NCBI GenBank assembly: GCA_033852175.1
Contig: JAWSUY010000006.1
Coordinates: 62,001 to 126,000, forward strand
Reading direction: 5' to 3'
Source of the DNA: Agarilytica sp033852175
Lineage (GTDB): Bacteria; Pseudomonadota; Gammaproteobacteria; Pseudomonadales; Cellvibrionaceae
Length of the DNA stretch: 64,000 nucleotides
Shown here: one piece after another, positions 25,939 through 34,694 of the stretch
Layout: the number at the start of each line of letters is the position of its first letter
Numbering within the stretch: the first letter of the stretch is position 1
The notes under the pieces: model-generated
What the model saw: the letters and a program-made list of their open reading frames with translations, nothing else
The model's database searches: none
What the model was told of the DNA's origin: nothing
Translations under genes and position numbers: made by a program

Positions 25939-26474
25939 TGTGCGCGCCTCCTATTGATCAGTATGGTTCAATATTGGGGTACGATACGGAGAAATAGTGG
26001 CAATTTGATATTCGGATTTGGTATGAATGAGGGATCAAAGAAGGCAGGGTATGGAATCAAAAAATGTCATTTTTGGCATGCTTAAGCCCTTTGTTTTGCG
26101 GAGGGTTAGCAAGCGCTAACAAGGGGGCGACAGCAAATCGCTGTCAATAACTTTGTTATTTTATTCTGGAATCAAACAATTCGAAGCATAACAAAAAAGT
26201 CTAAATTATTACTGTCGGATATTGCTGCAAAAGCTAAACGAAAATCAACTTATAACATTAGGGTCTGTTTGTTTAGAGTGCTGGGTGTTTTTTGCTTATC
26301 GCCCTCATGTCGCCCGCTTAATATTTTCAATGGTGTTTTTTGAAAATAAAGTACCTTGTTATTGTTGTGAGTTTGTATTGCGGCGTGAAGTTGTTTGTTT
26401 AACGTTTTAGTTCTTACGTCGGTTTTAAAGGTTTACGTGTTATATGTTTTGGGCGAGAAGGGAGGATGATCAAT
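25939..26474. other. 536-bp gap with tandem hairpins
   Basis: No convincing gene on either strand. Two short perfect hairpins lie close together: GTTAGC/GCTAAC at 26105-26120 and GACAGC/GCTGTC at 26129-26145. The right half is AT-rich and featureless. Short open frames here lack ribosome sites and family resemblance. Confidence 0.4.
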
Positions 26475-27356
26475 TTAATCGAGTTGGTATTCAAGGATGT
26501 TTTCGGAGTTTTCGCAGGGCTGCCCAATACTTATTTTCCCGTCCGCAACGAGTGGCGTTGATTCGCGTCGTAAAAATACCTCCTGCTGCCCTTTTTGCAG
26601 TAAATATGTTCCGTTGGTACTGCGGTCAGTCAAAATGAATTTACCTCTATGGTAAGAGAGTGAGCAATGCCTACGCGAAGCATTTTTGTGCGGTATGCAA
26701 ATTTGTACCGAGTCGTGATCTCTTCCTATTGCGACGTCAGAGCTTGGATCTATGTAGTAAGTATGGCCCTGGTAGCTCACCATTAATTGAGTGGGGGTTC
26801 CGTTGTCGGCGCTAATGGCTTTAGTTGCCATAACTGTGGCGTCGAGTGATGCTGTGTCGCGATGCTCCCAATTTAGGCGGTATAGCAGAGAGTTTTCTGA
26901 TTCGCCTTTGAGTATGACACGGTCGAAATACTCACATTGTTGACGAAAATTAACGAGGTTTGCGTAGGTGTCTGAATCTAATAAAATTTGATTTGCTTGA
27001 GCGGTGCGCGCAAGAAATGCAGCGTTGTTGACGGTATCGCCGTAGAGATCATTTTTGTCATTTATCACTCGTCCATATGACATACCTGTTCGCAAATAAA
27101 AGTGTATGGCGTTGAGCGATTGGTTCATGACAACGGCTGCTCTGCATGCGGATTCAGGATCGCGGTGAGAGTACATTATCTCATCGCCGATGGTTTTAAT
27201 CACCTGTCCATCGGCCTGTAAAACGATATCGCGCATTGCGAGCATGGCTTGATCTATTTTTTCTTTGGCGCGCTGATTCCCTAACGATGTGTATAGCTGA
27301 GAGCTGCCGACAATATCGGAAAATACGATGGTGAGATGGTCGTTAAATTGGGTCAT
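26475..27356 (-). CDS. Class III adenylate/guanylate cyclase with FHA domain
   Basis: 293 residues. The cyclase domain (about 5-165) has the first metal aspartate in VFSDIVGSS, the substrate lysine and second metal aspartate in VIKTIGDE, and the transition-state Asn/Arg stretch in YGDTVNNAAFLARTA, so it looks catalytically complete. A C-terminal FHA domain (about 200-285) has the conserved VAIGRD, ASRRHCSL and STNGTYL, predicting phosphothreonine binding. No membrane segment. The likely product is cAMP, but the domain alone does not exclude cGMP. Confidence 0.88.
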   Translation of the reverse strand: MTQFNDHLTIVFSDIVGSSQLYTSLGNQRAKEKIDQAMLAMRDIVLQADGQVIKTIGDEIMYSHRDPESACRAAVVMNQSLNAIHFYLRTGMSYGRVINDKNDLYGDTVNNAAFLARTAQANQILLDSDTYANLVNFRQQCEYFDRVILKGESENSLLYRLNWEHRDTASLDATVMATKAISADNGTPTQLMVSYQGHTYYIDPSSDVAIGRDHDSVQICIPHKNASRRHCSLSYHRGKFILTDRSTNGTYLLQKGQQEVFLRRESTPLVADGKISIGQPCENSENILEYQLD

Positions 27357-27640
27357 TGGCTCAGGCTATTACACAGAGGGCTGCTGTTTGTTAAATGATC
27401 ATTGTTTGTAAGCTACACCGGCAGTCTAAGGGCTGTTAGGTTATCTAAAGTTTAACCTAAATTAACCTATTGGACACAGAGTTTGTAAGGCGCCAGATTC
27501 TTGTGGCGGGGGGGGGCTTAAGGGGGTGAGGGTTGCGACAGGCTAGGAGCAAGCTGCAGGGTCAAAAATCAAAATGCGACTAATGTCACTATAGAACTTC
27601 CTATAATTCTGAGTCTTAAAAAACTGAGGGCTCAGGATGA

Positions 27641-28645
27641 TTACTGAGCTGCTGCGATAACCCGGGCGGTATTAAGCATGCGATTGGAGAACCCCCATTC
27701 GTTGTCGTACCAGGCCATAACTTTTACCAGATTACCCAGGGTGCGTGTTTGTGTTGAATCGAAAATACAGGATGCAGGGTTATGTTTAAAGTCGCTGGAA
27801 ACCAAAGGCAGGGTATTGATTTCCATAATGCCTTTGAAGCGCGTTTCAATTGCATTTGCGATCACCTCGTTTACCTCGTCAGCAGAGGTTGGGCGAGAGG
27901 GAACAAATGTTAGGTCCAGACAACTCACGTTGATGGTTGGTACGCGTACGGATAATCCGTCTAGCTTGCCTTTTAATGCTGGAATAACCAAACCAATGGC
28001 GGCGGCGGCACCGGTTTTTGTGGGGATAATGTTGTGGGCTGCAGCACGAGCGCGGCGTGCATCCGCATGATAGGTATCCGTAACTTTTTGATCATTGGTA
28101 TAGGCGTGAATAGTGTTCATTAAACCGCTTTCAATACCGATGGTTTCATGCAGGGCGTGGCTCATTGGGGCTAAGCAGTTTGTGGTGCACGAAGCATTTG
28201 AAATGATTTTATGCTCAGCCGTGATGTTCTGGTGATTGACGCCGTAAACGGAGGTTATGTCAGCTTGTTCGCTCGGTGCGGAGATCAGCACTTTTTTGGC
28301 CCCGGCTTCTAAGTGCCGAGCGGCTTTATCGCGTGCAGTAAACAGTCCAGTGCATTCAAAAGCGATATCAATATTGAGCGCTTTCCACGGAAGCTCGGCA
28401 GGGTTTTGCTCCGCACTAAACTGAATCTCATTTCCGGAAACAATAATGGCTGAATCGTTAGCTTGAACGTCAAAGTTGAGGGTGCCGTGCGCAGTATCAA
28501 ACTTGAGTAAATGTGCGCCCATTGCGGGTGTGTGGACATCGTTAATGGCGACAACCTGGAATTCATTTTGTAGATTATTCTCGTAAATGGCGCGGAGTAT
28601 ATTGCGACCAATGCGGCCAAAACCATTTATGGCAATACGAGGCAT
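27641..28645 (-). CDS. gap: Glyceraldehyde-3-phosphate dehydrogenase
   Basis: Glycolytic enzyme making 1,3-bisphosphoglycerate. ATG 28645 (MPRIAINGFGRIGRN) has AGGA upstream and gives 334 residues, the usual length; an upstream in-frame ATG would add an atypical extension. The catalytic cysteine is in SNASCTTNCLAP, and NAD contact motifs INGFGRIGR and the C-terminal WYDNEWGFSNRM are present. The aspartate in AINDVHTP suggests NAD preference. It is divergent from zwf, so probably regulated with the Entner-Doudoroff genes. Confidence 0.96.
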   Translation of the reverse strand: MPRIAINGFGRIGRNILRAIYENNLQNEFQVVAINDVHTPAMGAHLLKFDTAHGTLNFDVQANDSAIIVSGNEIQFSAEQNPAELPWKALNIDIAFECTGLFTARDKAARHLEAGAKKVLISAPSEQADITSVYGVNHQNITAEHKIISNASCTTNCLAPMSHALHETIGIESGLMNTIHAYTNDQKVTDTYHADARRARAAAHNIIPTKTGAAAAIGLVIPALKGKLDGLSVRVPTINVSCLDLTFVPSRPTSADEVNEVIANAIETRFKGIMEINTLPLVSSDFKHNPASCIFDSTQTRTLGNLVKVMAWYDNEWGFSNRMLNTARVIAAAQ

Positions 28646-29116
28646 GACTATTTCCTGGGGCGTTTTTATCGTAAATTTCGGATCGCGGATTATGCTAAAT
28701 AATGAAGGTAATGGCAATCGAATTGTTTAGCCTAGCCTCCTCTGAAAAGCCTATATTGGTTGGCCTGCAAGTGCTTTTTAGCGATTCATTGGAGATGTTT
28801 TTACCCGGTAACATAATACTTTTTACGTCGTGGACGGAAAGTGACGAGATCTATAGGGTCGGATGTGTTGATGGGTTTTACTGGTTTTGTAAGGTTGAGA
28901 GACTAGGGTGAGGTAAAGCCAAATATCTGAAAAATGTGCCAATGAAGCTCGCTCTTCCCTGTCTTCAGCCTAAACTTAGACCAGAACGTGTAAAAAACGA
29001 TTCGTTTATTGGGCTGTGCTTTTATCTGGGGTTTTGCCCCTAGCATACCGGGCCTAGCGCTACGCGCGAAGCCGAAACCTGTAAGCGAGGTTCAAGTGGC
29101 TGGAGTGCTAGGGAAT
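28646..29116. other. 471-bp divergent region between gap and zwf
   Basis: No gene supported; one 69-codon open frame at 28702-28911 has no family resemblance. The stretch should hold promoters for both genes. I looked for a HexR-type TGTAATnnnATTACA palindrome and did not find one. Confidence 0.4.
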
Positions 29117-30616
29117 ATGAATACAGTTTTGCTAATCGTCGGAGGTGATGGCGATCTTGCGTTGCGAAAATTATATCCGGCGCTGTATTACCTCGAGTTA
29201 AACCAGTGTCAGCCTGAATATGCTCAAATCATTGGTATTGCGCGTACTGAGAATGAGCGTTCGGCTTTTCTTGAAAAAGTAAAAGAGAAGGTGATTGAAG
29301 GGGTCTCCAGTGAGCATTTTACGGAAGAAAAATGGCAGGCGCTTGCGGATAAGCTGAGCTTTGTTCAAGCGAATGCGACTGAGCCTGAGGCTTTAGCAAA
29401 AATAAAGCGGGAGCTTCATCATGCTGGTTCGGAGCTGGTTATCTATTTGGCTATTCCGCCTCTGATTTTTGGCCGAGTGACTTCGGCCTTGGATAAAAGT
29501 GGCCTTGTAACGGCTTCAGCACGTCTAGTGGTTGAAAAGCCTTTGGGCGATAGCCGAGAATCTTTTGTTGCCATCAACAATGAGTTGACGCGGGTATTTC
29601 CAGAAAATCAATTATTTCGGATTGACCATTACCTAGGAAAAGAAGCGGTACAAAACCTGATGGCTTTGCGTTTTGCCAATGATATTTTTGAGCCGTTATG
29701 GAATTCTAAGTATATCGACCACATTCAAATTACCGTATCAGAATCGGTTGGCGTAGGGGGGCGCGGAGGTTTTTATGACAAAATTGGTGCAACGCGCGAT
29801 ATGGTGCAAAATCACTTGCTTCAGGTCTTGTGTCTGGTAGCAATGGAGCCCCCTGCTACGTTAAATGCCGAATGTGTTCGGGCAGAAAAATTAAAAGTGC
29901 TGCAATGCTTAAAGCCGATTACGTCAGAGGATGCACGAGAAAATACTGTTCGTGGGCAATACCTGAGCGGATTAATCAATGAAGATAAGGTTGTTGGGTA
30001 TTTGGACGAAGAGAGGGGTAAGGGGGCAGGGGGGGAGTCGGAAGGGAAAAGTAGAATCAACCCAAAAAGCCAAACAGAAACTTACGTAGCTTTGCAGGCA
30101 GAAATTCAAAATTGGCGCTGGACTGGCGTTCCGATTTACTTACGTACAGGTAAACGTTTACATGCGCAACGATCTGAAATCGTTGTTCAGTTTAAGCAAA
30201 GCCATCACCAAATATTTAATCAAAGCAAATTTGAGCATAAACCCAATCGCTTAGTTATTTGCTTGCAACCTGATGAAGGTATTCGTATGAGGATTACCAA
30301 TAAGGTTGCAGGTTTAGAGGTGGGTATTCCTTTAGAATCAGGCTGTTTGGATATTCAATTTGGTGGTGGGGATAATAACAAAAAACACGACGCGTATTCC
30401 CGCTTGTTATTTGATGTGTTGCGCAATGATCAGACGTTGTTTGTGAGTGCGGCAGAAGTCGAGCAAGCTTGGTCTTGGGTGGACCAAATTTTTTCTTCCT
30501 GGGATGCCTCAGGAATAAAAACAGAGAGCTATTGTGCGGGTTCTTTTGGGCCTTCTGGTGCAGACGTGCTAATTAACCGTGATGGTCGAAAATGGCATAA
30601 CTTATTGCCGGACTAG
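29117..30616 (+). CDS. zwf: Glucose-6-phosphate 1-dehydrogenase
   Basis: Makes 6-phosphogluconolactone with NAD(P)H, feeding the Entner-Doudoroff and pentose phosphate routes. ATG 29117 has AGGGA upstream and gives 499 residues. The coenzyme motif reads GGDGDLALRKL in place of the usual GASGDLAKRKL. The active-site RIDHYLGKEAVQNL is intact, and so is the C-terminal WRWTGVPIYLRTGKRL. A Gly/Lys/Glu-rich insertion of about 10-14 residues (ERGKGAGGESEGKS) precedes it. pgl does not follow; edd does. Confidence 0.95.
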   Translation: MNTVLLIVGGDGDLALRKLYPALYYLELNQCQPEYAQIIGIARTENERSAFLEKVKEKVIEGVSSEHFTEEKWQALADKLSFVQANATEPEALAKIKRELHHAGSELVIYLAIPPLIFGRVTSALDKSGLVTASARLVVEKPLGDSRESFVAINNELTRVFPENQLFRIDHYLGKEAVQNLMALRFANDIFEPLWNSKYIDHIQITVSESVGVGGRGGFYDKIGATRDMVQNHLLQVLCLVAMEPPATLNAECVRAEKLKVLQCLKPITSEDARENTVRGQYLSGLINEDKVVGYLDEERGKGAGGESEGKSRINPKSQTETYVALQAEIQNWRWTGVPIYLRTGKRLHAQRSEIVVQFKQSHHQIFNQSKFEHKPNRLVICLQPDEGIRMRITNKVAGLEVGIPLESGCLDIQFGGGDNNKKHDAYSRLLFDVLRNDQTLFVSAAEVEQAWSWVDQIFSSWDASGIKTESYCAGSFGPSGADVLINRDGRKWHNLLPD

Positions 30617-30699
30617 ATCTGTTGTTCTGACTGTTTTGGCGATCGCATAGTAATTGTTAGTGCTGGTTCATAAGCCGGGTTGTAGGACGTGTGGAATGA

Positions 30700-30735
30700 A
30701 AGTGCCAGGAGTTGTACGCCTACGCTATGGCACTT
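30700..30735. repeat. 8-bp inverted repeat upstream of edd
   Basis: AAGTGCCA (30700-30707) and TGGCACTT (30728-30735) are perfect inverted copies separated by 20 bases. No T run follows. It may be an operator or a weak hairpin between zwf and edd. Confidence 0.35.
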
Positions 30736-30850
30736 GGTCGTTCCTGGCGCCGGTATCTAGTGATAGTAATGGATGGAGGCGCTGAACTATCCGCTAAATT
30801 AGCAGTAGTTGGTTGTATTTTAATAAGGCTAGCAAAATGAGACGCTCACT

Positions 30851-32668
30851 ATGAACAGCACCATTGAAGCGGTCACCCAAAAAATCGTTAAACGTAGTGC
30901 TGTTTCTCGGAAGCGCTATTTGGATACGATGGCGGCAACGATGGATGACAATCCTCCGAAGAAACGATTGTCGTGCGGCAATGTGGCTCATGCTTATGCG
31001 AGTTGCGGTGAGCAGGATAAAGATACGATTCGTTTAATGCAAAGCGCCCACCTCGGAATTATCACCGCGTATAACGATATGCTCTCGGCGCACCAGCCCT
31101 TAGAAACTTACCCCAAATTGATTAAAGCGGCGGCCCGCTCATTGGGAAGTACGGCGCAGGTTGCAGGAGGTGTGCCTGCAATGTGTGACGGGGTGACCCA
31201 GGGGCAAGCTGGTATGGAGCTCAGCTTATTTAGCCGAGATGTGGTGGCAATGACGACAGCAATTGGTTTATCTCACAATATGTTTGATGCGAATCTATTT
31301 TTAGGCGTGTGCGATAAAATCGTACCAGGCATGTTAATAGGGGCGTTACAGTTTGGGCATTTACCTGCTGTTTTTGTACCGGCTGGACCTATGCCGTCAG
31401 GCCTGTCTAATCAGGAGAAAGCAAGAGTTAGGCAGGAGTATGCGGCGGGTGAAATAGAAGCGACGGAATTGCTCGCAGCCGAAACGGCTTCGTACCACAG
31501 CCCAGGAACCTGTACTTTTTATGGTACAGCTAATACCAACCAGATGATGGTTGAAATGCTGGGGGTTCAATTACCTGGGTCTTCCTTTGTGAATCCTGGA
31601 AGCGATTTACGTGATGCATTAACTAGAGCGGCGGTTAAGGCGGCAATACAGTCGTCTATGCCCGTAGGAGATTATCGACCCTTATATAAAGTGGTTAATG
31701 AAAAATCACTGGTTAACGCAATGGTGGGCTTGTTGGCAACCGGAGGCTCAACGAATCACACCTTACATTTTATTGCGATTGCCAAAGCTTGTGGTATTAA
31801 CATTACTTGGGATGATATGGATACACTCTCTCGTGTTACGCCGTTATTGGCGCGGGTGTACCCCAATGGACAGTCGGATATTAATGAGTTTCAGGCGGCC
31901 GGGGGTATGGCGTTCTTAGTGAAAGAGCTGCGTTTAGGTGATTTGCTGAATGAAGATGTATCGAATGTACTGGGGAGGGGCTTGGATACCTATGAGCATG
32001 CTCCAAAAATAGAAAAAAATGGCGAGCTACTTTGGACTTCTAAAGCTGGACGGTCGCTTGACGAAGATATCCTTCGGCCTATCGATAGGCCATTTGATGA
32101 GGAAGGCGGGCTACGTCTAATGGATGGTAATTTAGGAAAGGCGGTTGTGAAAATTTCTGCGGTAGCAAAAGAAAATCGCAAGGTCTCGGCTCCTTGCGTG
32201 GTATTTGAATCCCAGGAGGAATTAATAGAGTCATTTAAGCGGGGTGAGCTGGATAAAGATTTTGTTGCCGTAGTGCGTTTTCAAGGACCTAGTGCTAACG
32301 GGATGCCTGAGCTGCATAAAATGACGCCGCCGCTTGGCGTGTTACAAGATCGGGGTTTTAAGGTTGCTTTGGTGACTGATGGGCGTATGTCGGGGGCATC
32401 GGGTAAGGTGGCAGCTGCTATTCACCTAACGCCAGAGGCTAAGTTGGGCGGTCCTTTGGCGAAGGTTGTGTCGGGAGATGTTATTCACTTTGATGCCGAT
32501 GCGGGTAGCGTTACTTTGGATGTTTCGACAAAGGTATTGGCTGGACGAAAAGCCGCTGTTGCGCCGCATGTTGCCCAAGATATTGGGCGAAGCTTATACG
32601 GTGGCTTTAGGTCAATGGTTGGTGTTTCGGATGAGGGGGCTAGCGTGTTTAAATTTGATTGGGGTTGA
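30851..32668 (+). CDS. edd: Phosphogluconate dehydratase
   Basis: Dehydrates 6-phosphogluconate to KDPG, the first dedicated Entner-Doudoroff step. 605 residues, full length. It belongs to the IlvD/Edd family; conserved stretches are GIITAYNDMLSAHQP, GGVPAMCDGVTQGQ and TCTFYGTANTNQMMVE, containing the iron-sulfur cysteines, and VALVTDGRMSGASGKV. The start MNSTIEAV matches the family. It lies between zwf and eda on one strand, so the three form the pathway block. Confidence 0.96.
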   Translation: MNSTIEAVTQKIVKRSAVSRKRYLDTMAATMDDNPPKKRLSCGNVAHAYASCGEQDKDTIRLMQSAHLGIITAYNDMLSAHQPLETYPKLIKAAARSLGSTAQVAGGVPAMCDGVTQGQAGMELSLFSRDVVAMTTAIGLSHNMFDANLFLGVCDKIVPGMLIGALQFGHLPAVFVPAGPMPSGLSNQEKARVRQEYAAGEIEATELLAAETASYHSPGTCTFYGTANTNQMMVEMLGVQLPGSSFVNPGSDLRDALTRAAVKAAIQSSMPVGDYRPLYKVVNEKSLVNAMVGLLATGGSTNHTLHFIAIAKACGINITWDDMDTLSRVTPLLARVYPNGQSDINEFQAAGGMAFLVKELRLGDLLNEDVSNVLGRGLDTYEHAPKIEKNGELLWTSKAGRSLDEDILRPIDRPFDEEGGLRLMDGNLGKAVVKISAVAKENRKVSAPCVVFESQEELIESFKRGELDKDFVAVVRFQGPSANGMPELHKMTPPLGVLQDRGFKVALVTDGRMSGASGKVAAAIHLTPEAKLGGPLAKVVSGDVIHFDADAGSVTLDVSTKVLAGRKAAVAPHVAQDIGRSLYGGFRSMVGVSDEGASVFKFDWG

Positions 32669-32810
32669 TTCACTGTTAAATGTGGGCGGTTTTATAGGTG
32701 TTGAGGGCCGTCGTTGGTCAGTGAACATAGAGTCTTGAATGATAAAATTTACTGAGAGATGCTTAAAACTGATTTTTTAGTATCGAATACCAAATTGGGG
32801 AGACGTTGTT

Positions 32811-33434
32811 TTGGCCATAACAAAAGAGTACTTAGCGCCGATAGGTGTAATGCCTGTGGTTGTTATACACAAATTAGAAGATGCTGTTCCCGTCACTAAC
32901 GCCTTAAAAGCGGGAGGGATTACGGCGGTAGAAATAACGCTGCGAACGCCCGTTGCATTAGAAGCCATTCGAGCAATTAAAGCCGAATGCGAAGGCATTG
33001 AACTGGGAGTTGGAACGGTAATTTCAGAGAAAAACTTAAAAGATATCGCTGAAATCGGCGTTGATTTCGCGGTTTCACCTGGATATACCCCGAATTTACT
33101 GAAAGCGGCTGAAGATCTTGGCGTTGATTTGTTGCCCGGTGTTACCTCGCCTTCCGAAGTGATGTTGGGGATGGAGCTGGGTTTAAGTTGTTTTAAGTTG
33201 TTTCCCGCTGCTGCCGTTGGAGGTTTGTCCTTAATCAAGTCTATGGGTGGTCCGCTGCCTCAGGCTTCGTTTTGTCCTACGGGCGGATTGACCATTGATA
33301 ATTTTACGGATTATTTGTCATTGCCTAATGTGAGTTGCGTGGGCGGGACGTGGTTGGTTCCGCAGGATGCTGTGGAGAGAAAGGATTGGCAGGCGATTAC
33401 GGATATTGCTAGGGCGACGGTTGAAAGGGGTTGA
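32811..33434 (+). CDS. eda: KDPG aldolase (Entner-Doudoroff aldolase)
   Basis: Cleaves 2-keto-3-deoxy-6-phosphogluconate to pyruvate and glyceraldehyde 3-phosphate. 207 residues from a TTG start preceded by GGGGAGA. The proton-relay glutamate is in AVEITLRTP and the Schiff-base lysine in SCFKLFPAAAVGG. The phosphate site is FCPTGGL. It lies 142 bp after edd. The glyceraldehyde phosphate product is the substrate of the nearby gap. Confidence 0.95.
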   Translation: MAITKEYLAPIGVMPVVVIHKLEDAVPVTNALKAGGITAVEITLRTPVALEAIRAIKAECEGIELGVGTVISEKNLKDIAEIGVDFAVSPGYTPNLLKAAEDLGVDLLPGVTSPSEVMLGMELGLSCFKLFPAAAVGGLSLIKSMGGPLPQASFCPTGGLTIDNFTDYLSLPNVSCVGGTWLVPQDAVERKDWQAITDIARATVERG

Positions 33435-33471
33435 GTGTTGGTATGATCGTTAAAATTTCCTCTTGCCTGGC

Positions 33472-33487
33472 ATTAGAGCGCTCTAAT
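33472..33487. repeat. 16-bp perfect palindrome between eda and fimT
   Basis: ATTAGAGCGCTCTAAT reads the same on both strands. It lies 123 bp upstream of the fimT start and could be an operator for the pilin operon; no regulator is identified. Confidence 0.4.
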
Positions 33488-33609
33488 AGCTCATGTTTTC
33501 ATAGCTAGCTGTTCGAAGTGTAATAGTCTTTCCGCCGCTTATCATGCCATCTTGTCCAGTCGTCTACACTTCGTTGCTAGCTTTAAGCCGTGGGGTTAAC
33601 CTTCCAATC

Positions 33610-34182
33610 ATGAAAAAACAATTTCGAGAAAAAAAACAGCGCGGTTTTACCTTGGTCGAGTTAATGGTTGTCCTTACTGTATCGGCCATAATTATTACCG
33701 TTGCTGCTCCTCCTTTTCAAAGCTCGATTGAAAAAAGGAGAATATTTACGATCAATGATTCGTTCTTTGCAGCCCTTAAACTAGCTCGAAGTGAAGCGGT
33801 TGCGAGGAGTCGTACAGTCACGGTTTGCCCTAGTGATGATCAGTTTACCTGCTCCGGCACGTGGAGCGATGGTTGGCTTGTCTTTATTGATGACGATAAA
33901 GACCGGGTTTTTGACGTCTCTGATGATGAATTACTTAAAGTGGGTGGAAATTTTCCCAGTGGTTATATTTCCATGTTGTATGGAGATGTGACTTCAACCT
34001 TTCAGTTTAGCTATGAAGGACGGGCTGTGGAGCAAGGGACTTTTTACGTTTGCGGTCCATCGGATGAAGATGGCGATGTTCAAGCAATCATAATTAACTT
34101 GTCTGGCGGTATGCGCTACGCGATAGATTCTAACTCTGATGGTATTCGTGAGAATCATGGCGGAGATAATATCTCATGCTGA
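33610..34182 (+). CDS. fimT: Type IV minor pilin, GspH/FimT family
   Basis: Prepilin-like protein thought to prime type IV pilus assembly. ATG 33610 (MKKQFREKKQRG) gives a classic prepilin leader cut after glycine before FTLVELMVVLTV, with the Glu at +5. An upstream in-frame ATG (33544) would give an improbable extension. The GspH-like middle is visible in LARSEAVARSRTVTVCPSDD, and a WSDGWLVFIDDDKD motif follows. It is the first gene of the minor pilin cluster and overlaps pilV by 7 bases. Confidence 0.88.
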   Translation: MKKQFREKKQRGFTLVELMVVLTVSAIIITVAAPPFQSSIEKRRIFTINDSFFAALKLARSEAVARSRTVTVCPSDDQFTCSGTWSDGWLVFIDDDKDRVFDVSDDELLKVGGNFPSGYISMLYGDVTSTFQFSYEGRAVEQGTFYVCGPSDEDGDVQAIIINLSGGMRYAIDSNSDGIRENHGGDNISC

Positions 34183-34679
34183 AGAGAGTGCGTGATCAAA
34201 AGGGCGTTGGTTTGATTGAGGTTTTGGCATCCATGCTGATTTTAGGTGTTGGCGTGCTGGGTATGCTTTCTGTTCAAACGCGGTCTGTTCAGTTCAATAA
34301 GTCGGCAATGTTTGAGTCTCAGGCGATTGTTCTTGCCGGAGATATTATGGATAGGGTTCGGGCCAATGTCAGAGAGACAAGGCGTTATACTATTGATTTT
34401 AATGAGCCCAATCCGAATTATGTTACCTGTGATGGTGGTAGTGCGGAATGTGCCCCCCATCAATTGGCTGACTATGACGTGGCGACATGGCGCACTGAGA
34501 TTGCAGCAATTTTACCTGATGGAAATGGGGAGATTACAATGTTGGACGGTGAGGGAGGGGCTCCCATATTTACGGTAATTATTCGATATAGAGATGAGCG
34601 AGTCGAATCAGGTTCAGCAAGAGGCCAAGGTGAGTCGACCTTTCATTCCAAGCAAGTAGTATCTAGAACATCGATTTAA
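34176..34679 (+). CDS. pilV: Type IV pilus minor pilin PilV
   Basis: 167 residues. The prepilin leader ends KG before VGLIEVLASMLILGVGVLGMLS, with the conserved +5 Glu. PilV-like features are the QTRSVQFNKSAMFESQA helix, the ILAGDIMDRVRAN-type stretch, and a cysteine pair in YVTCDGGSAECAPHQL. The start overlaps the fimT end, showing translational coupling. Part of the minor pilin complex that caps or primes the pilus. Confidence 0.88.
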   Translation: MLKRVRDQKGVGLIEVLASMLILGVGVLGMLSVQTRSVQFNKSAMFESQAIVLAGDIMDRVRANVRETRRYTIDFNEPNPNYVTCDGGSAECAPHQLADYDVATWRTEIAAILPDGNGEITMLDGEGGAPIFTVIIRYRDERVESGSARGQGESTFHSKQVVSRTSI

Positions 34680-34694
34680 ATATAGAGCTAAATC

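Noticed and set aside
28702..28911. 69-codon frame between gap and zwf
   Set aside because: Lies in a promoter region, no ribosome site, no family.
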